NCBI GenBank assembly: GCA_913757435.1
Contig: CAJYDM010000001.1
Span: 868,001 to 932,000 of the forward strand
Reading direction: 5' to 3'
Source of the DNA: Syntrophomonas sp. DTU019
GTDB lineage: Bacteria > Bacillota > Syntrophomonadia > Syntrophomonadales > Syntrophomonadaceae
DNA: 64,000 nt
Positions 23,649-32,611 of the stretch are shown piece after piece (the stretch's first letter is position 1; each line of letters opens with the position of its first letter). Position numbers and translations under genes: made by a program. The notes under the pieces were generated by a model. The model was not told the DNA's origin, did not search any database, and was given only the letters and a program-made list of their open reading frames with translations.

Positions 23649-24599
23649 ATGCTGGAGATGGAAAAACCGCGCATTGAGTGTGTAGATAAGGACCCTGAGA
23701 AAAACTATGGCAAATTCGTAATTGAACCTTTAGAACGTGGCTATGGAACCACTCTGGGCAATTCGCTGCGCCGCGTCCTCTTGTCGTCACTGCCGGGGGC
23801 AGCGGTTACTTCGATCAAATTGGACGGAGTTCTGCACGAATTTTCCACCATACCGAATGTGGTCGAGGATACCACTGAGATCATCCTCAACATCAAAAAA
23901 CTAGTATTAAAATATGACAGCCAGGACCGTAAGATACTGCGCATTGAAAAAGAAGGCAAAATGGATCTCAAGGCTGGCGATATCACTCCTGATGGCGAAG
24001 TTGAAATTTTAAATCCAGATCTGCATATTGCGACCCTCGACGAAGGGGCCAAGATAAACATGGAACTAACTGTGGAACGTGGTCGCGGCTATGTCAGCGC
24101 TGATCAGCAGCCTATCAAAGGCGACGATATCGTGGGTTTGATCCCGATCGACTCTATCTACACCCCGGTGACCAAGGTTAATTATACGGTCGATATGGCT
24201 CGAGTGGGCAAACGGACCGACTACGACAGCCTGACTCTGGAAGTGTGGACCAATGGCAGTATCAGCCCGGAAGAGGGCATCAGCTTGTCTGCGCAGATCA
24301 TGATTGAGTATCTTAAACTATTCACCGAAATAGATGATACTTATGCTGAAGTGGAAATCCTGGTGGAAAAAGAAGAAGAAAAGAAAGACAAGGTCCTGGA
24401 GATGTCCATCGAGGAACTGGAACTGTCGGTTAGAGCCTCCAATGGACTGAAACGGGCCAATATTAATACCGTCGGGGATTTGATTGAAAAAACCCGCGAA
24501 GAAATGAGCAAGATCAGAAACCTGGGGCAAAAATCCCTGGAAGAGATCGAAAGAAAACTCAAAGAACTTGACCTGTCCTTCAAGAAAACTGAGGACTAG
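23649..24599 (+). CDS. rpoA: RNA polymerase alpha subunit
   Basis: 316 residues. The N-terminal dimerisation domain holds [28 protein letters not shown] (in part: [15 protein letters not shown]). A charged linker of many Glu and Lys lies at ~235-255, and the C-terminal domain has helix-hairpin-helix motifs ([29 protein letters not shown]) that contact UP elements and activators. ATG after AAAGGAGGG. It is part of the alpha operon before rplQ. Confidence 0.98.
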   Translation: MLEMEKPRIECVDKDPEKNYGKFVIEPLERGYGTTLGNSLRRVLLSSLPGAAVTSIKLDGVLHEFSTIPNVVEDTTEIILNIKKLVLKYDSQDRKILRIEKEGKMDLKAGDITPDGEVEILNPDLHIATLDEGAKINMELTVERGRGYVSADQQPIKGDDIVGLIPIDSIYTPVTKVNYTVDMARVGKRTDYDSLTLEVWTNGSISPEEGISLSAQIMIEYLKLFTEIDDTYAEVEILVEKEEEKKDKVLEMSIEELELSVRASNGLKRANINTVGDLIEKTREEMSKIRNLGQKSLEEIERKLKELDLSFKKTED

Positions 24600-24614
24600 A
24601 AAGGAGGAGCCCCA

Positions 24615-24956
24615 GTGGCTTACCGTAGATTAGGGCTTTTGAGCCATCAAAGAAAAGCCTTGCTGAGAAACGCTGTGACCTCTCTTTTAGAGAGTGAAAA
24701 AATAACCACTACCGAGACCAGAGCCAAAGAGATCCAGCGTATCGCTGACAAGATGATTACCCTGAGCAAGGCGGGCGACCTGCATGCACGCCGCCAGGCC
24801 CATAGCTATCTGACCAAAGACCCGGTGGTTAAGAAGTTGTTCACCGAACTGGCCGAACGCTATAAGGAACGCCAGGGAGGTTATACCCGTATTATCAAGA
24901 TGGGTTACCGTCAGGGAGACGGCGCCCCCATGGCAATTATCGAGTTGGTACAGTAA
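24615..24956 (+). CDS. rplQ: 50S ribosomal protein L17
   Basis: 113 residues from GTG after AAAGGAGGAG. It begins [19 protein letters not shown], includes [20 protein letters not shown] and ends [16 protein letters not shown], the compact bacterial form. It is the last gene of the alpha operon. Energy-coupling-factor transporter genes that often follow in Firmicutes are absent. Confidence 0.98.
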   Translation: MAYRRLGLLSHQRKALLRNAVTSLLESEKITTTETRAKEIQRIADKMITLSKAGDLHARRQAHSYLTKDPVVKKLFTELAERYKERQGGYTRIIKMGYRQGDGAPMAIIELVQ

Positions 24957-24986
24957 GCTGTGCCCAAATAGGCTATAAACAGGGGC

Positions 24987-25009
24987 GGGGATCGGCAATG
25001 GCCATCCCC
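24987..25009 (+). other. Hairpin between rplQ and truA
   Basis: GGGGAT (24987-24992), a bulged C, then GGC pairs with GCC and ATCCCC (25001-25009) around an AATG loop. No T-run follows. It may be a processing or attenuation site at the end of the alpha operon. Confidence 0.4.
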
Positions 25010-25102
25010 GGCACGACCCCGACAGATGCTTAATTGACCGAAAGATGAGGAATCAATCCGGTCAGGGCAGAGTTGGGGTTTTTCGCAGATGGAGAACTGC
25101 TC

Positions 25103-25837
25103 ATGCAGCGCATTAGAATGGTTATTCAATATGACGGCAGCCGCTACCACGGTTTTCAGTTTCAGACTAATGCTCACACTGTGCAGGCTGCCTTGCAGGA
25201 TGCCATTTTCAATCTTACCGGAGAGCGAAAGTCTCTATTATTCGCCAGCCGCACTGATGCCGGAGTGCATGCCTTGGGTCAAGTTATCGCCTTTGATACC
25301 GTTGCCAGCATTCCCCTGGATCGTTGGGCACTGGCCATGAACAGTGTTTTACCTGAAGACATACAGGTGTTACATAGTCAGCTGGCCGCACCGGACTTTC
25401 ATCCCCGTTTCCAGGCGGTGTGTAAACACTACACCTATAAAATTTATCGCAGCCTGCAGGGTTCGGTTTTTCAGCGCCACTATGCCTGGTGCAACAGCGA
25501 AGCCCTCGATGTCGAATCCATGCAAGAGGCTTGTGAATTTTTATTGGGACCGCACAACTTCAGATCCTTCTGTGCCAGCGGTTCCTCGGCCAAGACCTTC
25601 ACCAGGACTATGAGTCGCTGCGAAATTCAAGAGGAGGGTGATTACCTCTGCTTATATCTGAGTGCCGATGGATTTCTTTATAATATGGTGCGAATCATAA
25701 TGGGAACCCTGGTAGATATAGGACGGGGCCGGCTGGAACCGGGCCAAATGGCTTCCATATTAGCCCGGCAGGACAGGAAATGTGCGGGGCCGACCGCCCC
25801 TCCGCAAGGTCTGTATTTGGTAAGAGTAGATTATTGA
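25103..25837 (+). CDS. truA: tRNA pseudouridine(38-40) synthase
   Basis: 244 residues from ATG at 25103, preceded by GGAG at eight bases; the in-frame TTG at 25073 has no good ribosome site. MVIQYDGSRYHGFQFQ is the family N-terminus, and the catalytic Asp lies in RTDAGVHALGQV (about residue 53). The C-terminal FLYNMVRIIMGTLVDIGRG is also conserved. It modifies the anticodon arm of many tRNAs. Confidence 0.96.
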   Translation: MQRIRMVIQYDGSRYHGFQFQTNAHTVQAALQDAIFNLTGERKSLLFASRTDAGVHALGQVIAFDTVASIPLDRWALAMNSVLPEDIQVLHSQLAAPDFHPRFQAVCKHYTYKIYRSLQGSVFQRHYAWCNSEALDVESMQEACEFLLGPHNFRSFCASGSSAKTFTRTMSRCEIQEEGDYLCLYLSADGFLYNMVRIIMGTLVDIGRGRLEPGQMASILARQDRKCAGPTAPPQGLYLVRVDY

Positions 25838-25886
25838 GCCTCAGGTGCAAAAAGACCTAAAAAGGCTTGGGAGAGCCACGCTATTC

Positions 25887-25916
25887 TTGACAATGCCAGG
25901 AATTTTTGGCTATATT
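25887..25916 (+). promoter_or_regulatory. Sigma-A-type promoter for rplM-rpsI
   Basis: TTGACA (25887-25892) and TATATT (25911-25916) with an 18-bp spacer. It leaves a ~100-base leader before rplM, which could hold an L13-type autoregulatory leader; I could not confirm a specific fold. Confidence 0.7.
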
Positions 25917-26023
25917 AAAAAGGTAGTCTCTATAAGTCTGACTGGCTTCTGCCCCGTTGACAGGCTGGCTTACAAGACACATCTCTGTGAATGAATGGAT
26001 TGCAACACACAGGAGGGAAAATC

Positions 26024-26458
26024 GTGAAAACGTATATGGCAAAGCCTGCGGAAATAGACCGCAAGTGGTATATTATAGATGCGAGCGGTCAGGTACTGGG
26101 GCGGCTTGCTTCAGAAGTAGCCTTGATGCTTAAAGGCAAACACAAGCCCACCTACACTCCCCACGTCGACACCGGGGATTACATCATTATCATCAACGCC
26201 GATAAGATCCAGCTTACCGGCGACAAATTGCAGCAGAAGAAATATCGCTATTATACCGGTTATCCCGGCGGCCTCAAAGAGGTCGACTATCAGACTATGC
26301 TGCGGAAGAGGCCTGAAAAGGCTATCGAAATTGCGGTCAAAGGCATGCTTCCTCACAACCGTCTGGGCAGAAAAATGTTCAAGAAACTCAAGGTTTACCG
26401 GGGAGATCAGCATCCCCATCAGGCCCAGAAACCTGAATACCGCGAACTGAGAGGGTAA
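26024..26458 (+). CDS. rplM: 50S ribosomal protein L13
   Basis: 144 residues from GTG at 26024 with AGGAGGG seven bases upstream; an ORF start further upstream (25991) lacks a ribosome site and adds non-family residues. [29 protein letters not shown] (in part) and [19 protein letters not shown] are diagnostic. It is an early 50S assembly protein. Confidence 0.97.
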   Translation: MKTYMAKPAEIDRKWYIIDASGQVLGRLASEVALMLKGKHKPTYTPHVDTGDYIIIINADKIQLTGDKLQQKKYRYYTGYPGGLKEVDYQTMLRKRPEKAIEIAVKGMLPHNRLGRKMFKKLKVYRGDQHPHQAQKPEYRELRG

Positions 26459-26470
26459 GGAGGAAACAAC

Positions 26471-26863
26471 ATGGATAAGGTACAATACTGGGGAACCGGA
26501 AGAAGAAAGAAAGCAATTGCCCGGGTCAGATTGGTACCGGGTGATGGGACCATTCAGATAAACAACCGGACCTTCGAAGAATACTTTCCCAATAAGACCA
26601 GCCGTTTAGTGGTGCAACAGCCCCTGGTGCTAACCGAAATGTCCGGGCGATTCAATGTAATCTGCCGGGTACAGGGCGGCGGCGTCCACGGCCAGGCCGG
26701 CGCGGTGCAATTAGGAATTGCCCGGGCACTGGTGAGGGCCAACCCTGACCTCAGGTCGCCCCTGAGAAGAAAGGGCTTTTTAACCCGCGACCCGCGCATG
26801 AAAGAACGGAAAAAATACGGCTTGCACAAAGCCCGCAAAGCACCGCAGTACTCCAAACGCTAA
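26471..26863 (+). CDS. rpsI: 30S ribosomal protein S9
   Basis: 130 residues: [19 protein letters not shown] start, [19 protein letters not shown], and the C-terminal tail [11 protein letters not shown] that reaches the P-site tRNA. ATG after AAGGAGG. It is the last gene of the ribosomal block, followed at once by a strong terminator. Confidence 0.98.
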   Translation: MDKVQYWGTGRRKKAIARVRLVPGDGTIQINNRTFEEYFPNKTSRLVVQQPLVLTEMSGRFNVICRVQGGGVHGQAGAVQLGIARALVRANPDLRSPLRRKGFLTRDPRMKERKKYGLHKARKAPQYSKR

Positions 26864-26875
26864 AACAGCTCAATC

Positions 26876-26903
26876 AAACCTCCCCAATAGGGGAGGTTTT
26901 TTG
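26876..26903 (+). terminator. Intrinsic terminator after rpsI
   Basis: AAACCTCCCC (26876-26885) pairs with GGGGAGGTTT (26890-26899) over an AATA loop, followed by a T-run. It ends the rplM-rpsI transcript. Confidence 0.93.
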
Positions 26904-27424
26904 TCCCCCCCAATGACACAGGGGGACGCGAGCGACCGAGCAAGGTCGTGACATATAGTGGGTGAGAAGCCCACCGAGAAAGGACTAGCCAACCACTCGT
27001 AGCCAGCCTTGGAGCGCAACTGGCAACAGAAGCGTTTAAGCGTAGGCAGGCGAGGTAATGGGCCGAAAGCCAGAGGCTGAAGGGAATGAGCCCCGAAATG
27101 TGTGTGGATGAGGAGGCCGATGCCGTACGTCCAGCAGAAGGCAACACCTCAGCGGTCGATAGGGCGAGAACGCTGAGGCTCCTCCGGGGTCAGAGACCTT
27201 GGCACGTTACACATTGTTAAGTCACGGTAACTCGGGAGACCCTGACAGTTCTTCCGCAGGGGAGTATGGCCGACAAGCAATACAAAGCAAGGGAGCCAAA
27301 AGTCTGTCAGGGAGTCGGATTGCTGCATAGTACTGATGAACAGGGTAATGCCTGGGGAGGAAAGGCGGCAACGTATTATAGCCCTTAGTCAAGGAAACAT
27401 TGTCCTACTGGAGAGGAGAAGACA

Positions 27425-28747
27425 GTGGAAACGCAACTGGCAAGGATAGCCGAACGAGCAAGAGAAAATCCCAAGTACAAATTCATGACCCTAATCCATC
27501 TCATCAACGAGGATACGCTAAGTGCTGCACATAACCAGATGGCAGCACGAAAAGCACCAGGAGTGGATGGGGTAACCAGAAAAGACTACGGCGAAAACCT
27601 GGAAGAAAACATCAAAAACCTGGTGTCAAGAATGAAGAAACAAGCCTACAAACCGCAAGAGGTCAGGCGGGTTCGCATCCCCAAGCCAGGAACAGACAAA
27701 ACGCGTCCGCTCGGAATACCCGCCTATGAAGACAAACTTGTACAGGCAGTAGCAGCACAGATACTAAACGCCATCTATGAACAGGACTTCATGGGTTTCT
27801 CCTATGGATTTCGACCCAAGCGGAGTGCGCACGATGCATTAAAGCACCTTAACAAGCTCATAGAGGATCATCGAGTAAACTACATCGTGGACGCTGACAT
27901 CAAGGGATTCTTTGACCATGTGGATCACAAATGGGTAATGGAATTTCTAAAGGAACGCATAGCAGACACGAACATGCTACGACTCATCTACCGATTCCTC
28001 AGAGCAGGGGTGATAGAAGCCGGGGTAAGATATGATACCCCCGAGGGAACTCCCCAGGGCGGGGTAATATCACCAATACTGGCAAATGTGTACTTACACT
28101 ATGTATTGGATCTATGGTTTCAGAAAGTAGTGCGAAAGCATTGCCGTGGTTCGGCCCATATGGTAAGGTACGCAGACGACTTTGTATGCTGTTTTGAATT
28201 TGAGGAAGACGCCCGAAGATTCTACGTCGCACTAGAGAAGAGACTGGCGAAATTCAACCTCGAGCTGGCCGCTGACAAAAGCCAGATCATAGCATTCGGA
28301 AAGAAGGCGGAGGCAGAGGCTAAAGCAAACGGGCTGCCCAAACCCGGGACTTTCGACTTTCTAGGTTTCACACACTATTGCGGAAAGAGCAGGCATGGTA
28401 AATTTCGTGTAAAGCGGAAAACCTGTCGCAAGAAATTCAAAATTAGTGTAGCCAAGGCAAAGGAATGGATAAAGTCACATCGACACATTCCGGTGCCGGA
28501 TATTATGGAGGTGCTGAAGAGGAAGCTGCAGGGCTACTATCAGTACTATGCAGTGACGGATAACAGCGACGCGCTCTATCGGTACAAGGAACAGATAGAG
28601 AGACTCCTATTCAAGTGGCTAAACCGACGAAGTCAGAGGAAGAGTTTTGGATGGGACAAATTCCAGAAAATGCTAAGAAAGTACCCACTACCAAGGCCAA
28701 AGATAGCTGTAAACATATTTGACATGAGGTGGGAAATCTCTAGCTGA
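27425..28747 (+). CDS. ltrA: Group II intron reverse transcriptase/maturase
   Basis: 440 residues, GTG start after GGAGAGGAGAAG. RT blocks are intact: APGVDGVTRKDY (RT0/1), RIPKPGTDKTRPLGIP, YGFRPKRSAHDAL, the first catalytic Asp in DADIKGFFDHVDH, GTPQGGVISPILANVYLHYVLD (in part: TPQGGVISP), and YADD at the second catalytic pair, followed by the FLGFTHY segment. The X/maturase domain follows (LQGYYQYYAV, WLNRRSQRKSF). No C-terminal HNH endonuclease with paired CxxC motifs is present, so mobility would depend on a nicked or hairpin target. The frame is undamaged, so the element may still be active. Confidence 0.93.
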   Translation: METQLARIAERARENPKYKFMTLIHLINEDTLSAAHNQMAARKAPGVDGVTRKDYGENLEENIKNLVSRMKKQAYKPQEVRRVRIPKPGTDKTRPLGIPAYEDKLVQAVAAQILNAIYEQDFMGFSYGFRPKRSAHDALKHLNKLIEDHRVNYIVDADIKGFFDHVDHKWVMEFLKERIADTNMLRLIYRFLRAGVIEAGVRYDTPEGTPQGGVISPILANVYLHYVLDLWFQKVVRKHCRGSAHMVRYADDFVCCFEFEEDARRFYVALEKRLAKFNLELAADKSQIIAFGKKAEAEAKANGLPKPGTFDFLGFTHYCGKSRHGKFRVKRKTCRKKFKISVAKAKEWIKSHRHIPVPDIMEVLKRKLQGYYQYYAVTDNSDALYRYKEQIERLLFKWLNRRSQRKSFGWDKFQKMLRKYPLPRPKIAVNIFDMRWEISS

Positions 28748-28768
28748 GAAGGCAAATGATAATACGAA

Positions 28769-28802
28769 GAGCCGTATGCGTTAATAGCGCACGTACGGTT
28801 CT
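28769..28802 (+). ncRNA. Group II intron domain V
   Basis: 34-base hairpin: GAGCCGTA (28769-28776) pairs with TACGGTTC (28794-28801), then a two-base CG bulge (28792-28793), then TGCG/CGCA around a TTAATAG loop. The AGC triad and the two-base bulge are the catalytic features. The tract from here to the intron end is long (134 bases), so domain VI seems to carry extra sequence. Confidence 0.85.
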
Positions 28803-28951
28803 GTGAGGGGTAAGGGTACAATCGTATGGAAATTAAGTACGGTTGAGCTAGTGAGACACTGCCAACCGAAAGGGGCAGAAACTGAGTAGGCTCAACCTAA
28901 CCTTAATCATCTGGCGAGAGGCCCTGCCTACTCGACTTTCACTGTGTCATT

Positions 28952-29169
28952 TTCTGATTCATCCGTGAATCGCCTGTCAATAACAAAAATAATGTATGGT
29001 TTGGCACCTCAACCGTCCTGATGCCTGGTGCCATGGCCATGGAGAAAAAAACCACCTGAATGCTTAACGTGCTTGGTCTGTTCATGGCAGGATATGTGTC
29101 GCCCTACTAGATTGCAGAATTGGAGCATATATAAGAAATAGCAACATTTTCAGAAACAGGGGTGGACAC
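28952..29169 (+). other. Non-coding gap before cwlD
   Basis: After the 3' half of the inverted repeat I see no ORF, tRNA or clear terminator. CATATATAA near 29134 could be a sporulation-sigma -10 element for cwlD, but no convincing -35 partner was found. Confidence 0.3.
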
Positions 29170-29925
29170 GTGTTCAAAACAGGGGTGTATTTTATCCCCA
29201 TGAAGATATATCAAGCTGTCGTCATTTCGGTATTTTCCACATTACTGATCGCTGCTATATGGATGGGGCTGCCGACACAGGCTGAATATATACCGGCATA
29301 TGCGTTGAACAGCAAAGTGGTGGTCATCGACCCTGGCCACGGAGGCTGTGATCCTGGAGCCACCCGAGGGGCTTATGTAGAAAAAGAGGTAACCCTGCAG
29401 GTAAGCCAGCTTTTGGCTCAGCGTTTGAGCGAAGCCGGGGCTATGGTGGTCATGCTGCGCACCGATGATAGCGACCTGGTGGATGATGGGTTTAAAGGCA
29501 CTATCGCAGCCCGCAAACGGGAAGACCTGAAACGCCGGGCACAGAGAGCCAATGAGGTCAAAGCCGATCTGTATGTAAGCATCCATACCAATGCCGATTC
29601 CAGCCCGCGCTGGTCTGGAGCCCAGGTGTTCTACAACTCTTCCAGCCAGCCCAGCAAACTGGCGGCAGTCATGATTCAGGAGGAAATAACCAAACAGTTG
29701 GGGAATACTAAACGCAAAGCTTTGCCAGGGGATTACTTTATTCTGCGCAATACAAAAATGCCGGCTGTTATTGTAGAGGTGGGCTTTATTTCCAACCCCC
29801 AGGAAGCCAGCCTCCTAGCTGATCCCGATTACCAGGCCCGTATGGCCCAGGCTATCTTTGCCGGAATTGCTCAGGCCCAGCTGAGGACATATAATGCCGA
29901 AATAGAAAACTATCCGGGTTGGTAA
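29170..29925 (+). CDS. cwlD: N-acetylmuramoyl-L-alanine amidase CwlD (spore cortex)
   Basis: 251 residues: an N-terminal hydrophobic segment (residues ~12-32, signal or anchor) and an Amidase_3 domain with VVVIDPGHGGCDPGA (first zinc His), EKEVTLQVSQLLAQRL (zinc Glu), VSIHTNADSS (second His) and VIVEVGFISNPQEA (catalytic Glu). CwlD removes peptide side chains so that muramic delta-lactam can form in spore cortex. GTG start after AGGGGTGG; an in-frame ATG at 29200 is possible. It is strong evidence for a sporulating host. Confidence 0.9.
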   Translation: MFKTGVYFIPMKIYQAVVISVFSTLLIAAIWMGLPTQAEYIPAYALNSKVVVIDPGHGGCDPGATRGAYVEKEVTLQVSQLLAQRLSEAGAMVVMLRTDDSDLVDDGFKGTIAARKREDLKRRAQRANEVKADLYVSIHTNADSSPRWSGAQVFYNSSSQPSKLAAVMIQEEITKQLGNTKRKALPGDYFILRNTKMPAVIVEVGFISNPQEASLLADPDYQARMAQAIFAGIAQAQLRTYNAEIENYPGW

Positions 29926-29950
29926 CCCGGCCTTTAAAGGAGTGAGTACG

Positions 29951-31348
29951 ATGCTGACCTATGCCGCCCTGTCACCCCATCCTCCTCTGATCGTGCCCTA
30001 CATAGGCGCTGACCGACTCGGCGAGGTACAACATACTGTCACCGCCATGAAGGCGATGGCAGCACGTATCGCTGAAAGCCGACCTGATACGCTGGTGTTC
30101 TTCACCCCTCATGGCAATATTTTTGCGGATGCTATCTCCGCGCTGGTAGAACCGCAATTATCTGGGGATTTTAGCAATTTCGGCAGCCGTGTCCAGGGAC
30201 AAGCCTGTTTCAATGATCTAGAACTGCTGAACGAAATCGGGCGCCGCTGCAGTGATGCCAATATACCTATGATGGCTGTAGACGAAAAGCTGGCATCTAA
30301 ATACCGATTCCAAATTACCTTAGACCATGGTATTCTGGTGCCATTGCATTACCTGCAAGAAGCAGGCTGCGGGGATGCCCGAATAATCGCTCTCAGTGTG
30401 GCTTACCTGCCACTTTCTGATTTGTATCAGGTTGGACTTCTCATCCGTGAGGCTGCGGCGGCGCTGAACCGCCGGGTAGCCGTTGTAGCATCAGGTGATA
30501 TGTCCCATCACCTCACCAATGATGGTCCCTATGCCTTCCATGCTGAAGGCCCACAGTTCGACAATTTAATGAAACAGCTGTTGTCTTCAGGGGACGTAAA
30601 CGGCATTTTAGAGATTCCAGAAGAACTGAGGGAAGCCGCCGGTGAATGCGGCTACCGCTCAGTGGTCATGATGTTGGGAGCCCTTGATGGCATGAGTTTT
30701 GAACCCCAAGTATTCAGTTATGAGGGACCCTTTGGGGTAGGCTACCTGGTGGCCGGGTTTACGCCCGGCAGCGACAGACGCCCCAGCGTACTGGAACACA
30801 TCAGACAGCGGGAGAGCCAGGCCATAAAGGCACGGCGCCAGGCGGAGACTATGCCGGTGCGATGGGCGCGTATGGTACTGGAGGAATACGTTCGTAATGG
30901 CAAACGTCCTCTGCTGCCGGATGATATGAGGGATTTGGAAGAAAGCCGGGCCGGAGCCTTCGTATCATTGAAGAAAAAAGGTCAGTTACGTGGTTGTATC
31001 GGAACCATAACCGCAGTGCGCCCCAACCTGGCCGAGGAAATCGCCGCCAACGCCATTAGCGCTGGAACCCAGGATTACCGCTTCGAGCCCCTTGAACCTC
31101 AGGAATTGGACGAGCTTATTTACTCGGTAGATATTCTGGGCAAACCCGAAGCGGCCACCCGCGATCAGCTTGATCCCAAGAACTATGGGGTAATCGTAAG
31201 CTCAGGGGGCAAACGGGGTTTGTTGCTGCCTGACCTGGAAGGCGTAGATACCGTGGAACAGCAGCTGCAGATAGCACTGCAAAAGGCTGGTATCACCGAC
31301 CGAGAGCCTTATAGCATCGAGCGTTTCAAGGTAACCCGCTATACCTGA
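29951..31348 (+). CDS. AmmeMemoRadiSam fusion: MEMO-like (LigB fold) plus AMMECR1 domain
   Basis: 465 residues from ATG at 29951 (AAAGGAG eight bases upstream). Residues ~1-270 are a MEMO1/extradiol-dioxygenase-like domain: LSPHPPLIVPYIG with the metal-type His pair, TLVFFTPHG, LDHGILVPL and ASGDMSHHL. Residues ~285-465 are an AMMECR1 domain with RAGAFVSLKKKGQLRGCIGT, EIAANAISAGTQDYRF and PKNYGVIVSSGGKRGLLLPDL (in part). In other genomes the two domains are often separate genes next to a radical-SAM enzyme, as here. The reaction carried out by this three-part system is unknown to me. Confidence 0.92.
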   Translation: MLTYAALSPHPPLIVPYIGADRLGEVQHTVTAMKAMAARIAESRPDTLVFFTPHGNIFADAISALVEPQLSGDFSNFGSRVQGQACFNDLELLNEIGRRCSDANIPMMAVDEKLASKYRFQITLDHGILVPLHYLQEAGCGDARIIALSVAYLPLSDLYQVGLLIREAAAALNRRVAVVASGDMSHHLTNDGPYAFHAEGPQFDNLMKQLLSSGDVNGILEIPEELREAAGECGYRSVVMMLGALDGMSFEPQVFSYEGPFGVGYLVAGFTPGSDRRPSVLEHIRQRESQAIKARRQAETMPVRWARMVLEEYVRNGKRPLLPDDMRDLEESRAGAFVSLKKKGQLRGCIGTITAVRPNLAEEIAANAISAGTQDYRFEPLEPQELDELIYSVDILGKPEAATRDQLDPKNYGVIVSSGGKRGLLLPDLEGVDTVEQQLQIALQKAGITDREPYSIERFKVTRYT

Positions 31349-31382
31349 ACAGCTTCATCAGCACAGCAGGGGGAATGTTCGG

Positions 31383-32381
31383 ATGTTCATGCCCAATCAG
31401 ACCATGTTCAGCCGGCCACTCGAGGACTCGAGTGTGCAATGTCTGCTATGTCCGCACCAGTGCAGAGTCAAACCGGGTAAAGCCGGAATCTGCCGGGTGC
31501 GCAGCAATCAAGCCGGCAGTCTGGTGACCTCCAATTATGGCCAGGTGGCTTCGCTGGCCCTGGACCCAATCGAAAAAAAGCCGCTCTACCACTTTTACCC
31601 GGGTAGCATGATTTTATCTGCGGGAACTTACGGCTGTAATCTCTCTTGCAGCTTCTGCCAGAACTACGCATTGGCTCATCAAACCCCACAGACCCAATAT
31701 GTGCCTCCGGAAACCATGGTGGAAATTGCGGAGCGCAGTCGGGAAAGCGGATCCATCGGTTTGGCTTTTACTTACAACGAGCCCTCGGTGTGGTATGAAT
31801 ACATCTGGGACTGCGCACGACTGCTCAAAGAACGGGGGCAAAAGGTGGTTCTGGTTACCAATGGCTATATCGAAGCCCTTCCCCTGGAGCAGCTGCTGCC
31901 CTATATCGACGCACTCAACATCGATGTCAAAGCCTTTCAAAATGATTTTTACAAAAAACTGTGCAAAGGCACCCTGGAACCGGTGAAAAAGTCTGTGGAA
32001 ATGGCTGCCCGCCACTGCCATGTGGAGATTACCACCTTAATAATCCCCGAGGACAATGACCAGACAGAGGATATTGAAGCCCTGGCCGGCTGGCTGGCCT
32101 CCATACGACCAGAGATTCCGCTGCATCTTTCACGCTATCACCCGGCCTATTACTACGACCGGCCGCCCACTCCGGAATCAACGCTGATAGCAGCGCAACA
32201 GGCCGCCCTCCGTCATCTGCCCTTTGTCTATTTGGGCAATATCGGGGGGAGCAATGACACTTTATGTTTGAATTGCCATAGACCACTCATCAGGCGCACT
32301 TACTACCGTACCGAAAGGGTGCATTTCAATCGAGGCCGCTGCAATTCTTGCGGATCTCGCGCCAATTATATAATAGGCTGA
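31383..32381 (+). CDS. amrS: AmmeMemoRadiSam system radical SAM enzyme
   Basis: 332 residues. The radical-SAM motif CNLSCSFCQN (CxxxCxxC, about residues 84-93) binds the 4Fe-4S cluster that cleaves S-adenosylmethionine. An N-terminal CLLCPHQC...GIC group and a C-terminal CLNCH...CNSCG pair look like extra metal sites. It resembles the pyruvate-formate-lyase-activating branch (FAFTYNEP-like FTYNEPSVWYEY). It starts 34 bp after the MEMO-AMMECR1 gene with AGGGGGA, surely one operon. Substrate unknown. Confidence 0.92.
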   Translation: MFMPNQTMFSRPLEDSSVQCLLCPHQCRVKPGKAGICRVRSNQAGSLVTSNYGQVASLALDPIEKKPLYHFYPGSMILSAGTYGCNLSCSFCQNYALAHQTPQTQYVPPETMVEIAERSRESGSIGLAFTYNEPSVWYEYIWDCARLLKERGQKVVLVTNGYIEALPLEQLLPYIDALNIDVKAFQNDFYKKLCKGTLEPVKKSVEMAARHCHVEITTLIIPEDNDQTEDIEALAGWLASIRPEIPLHLSRYHPAYYYDRPPTPESTLIAAQQAALRHLPFVYLGNIGGSNDTLCLNCHRPLIRRTYYRTERVHFNRGRCNSCGSRANYIIG

Positions 32382-32575
32382 GTAACATGTGAAATGGGAA
32401 ACTGCTGGTTGGAAGAGTTTGTCGCTACCCCTGAAAATAGCATTACAGGGGAGATGTTCTCGGTAAGGATGTACAGCGGCATTAAGCCTTTATGGGTAAT
32501 GCAGGAATTGAAGTTACTGCTGAACTTACAACACAAATGCTATGCAAATCATAACCGTATTGCCTGCATGCAAGA

Positions 32576-32611
32576 GAGGGAAGAACCAAGAGCCCTTCCC
32601 TCCCTTTTTAT
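32576..32611 (+). terminator. Intrinsic terminator downstream of amrS
   Basis: GAGGGAAG (32576-32583) pairs with CTTCCCTC (32595-32602); CCTTTTTAT follows. It lies ~195 bases after amrS. The stretch between holds a weaker hairpin (CCCCTG 32428-32433 with CAGGGG 32446-32451) and no convincing gene. Confidence 0.8.

Larger units (their letters stand above)
26922..28936 (+). mobile_element. Group II intron (ribozyme plus maturase gene)
   Basis: About 2.0 kb: a 500-base structured 5' part with many small hairpins (for example GACC-gagcaa-GGTC near 26936), a reverse-transcriptase ORF in the usual domain IV place, a recognisable domain V at 28769-28802 and a 3' end at CTACTCGAC, finishing in AC at 28936. 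The 5' end is set only by the flanking inverted repeat and does not show the usual GTGCG, so it may be off by some bases. The domain V triad is AGC, which argues against class C. The intron interrupts no gene. Confidence 0.85.
26912..28951 (+). repeat. Perfect inverted repeat split by the group II intron
   Basis: AATGACACAG at 26912-26921 and CTGTGTCATT at 28942-28951 are exact reverse complements and flank the intron. With the intron removed they would form a 10-bp hairpin with a TTTCA loop followed by TTTT, i.e. a terminator-like element. The intron thus appears to sit in the loop of a hairpin, just after the rpsI terminator. Confidence 0.7.
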
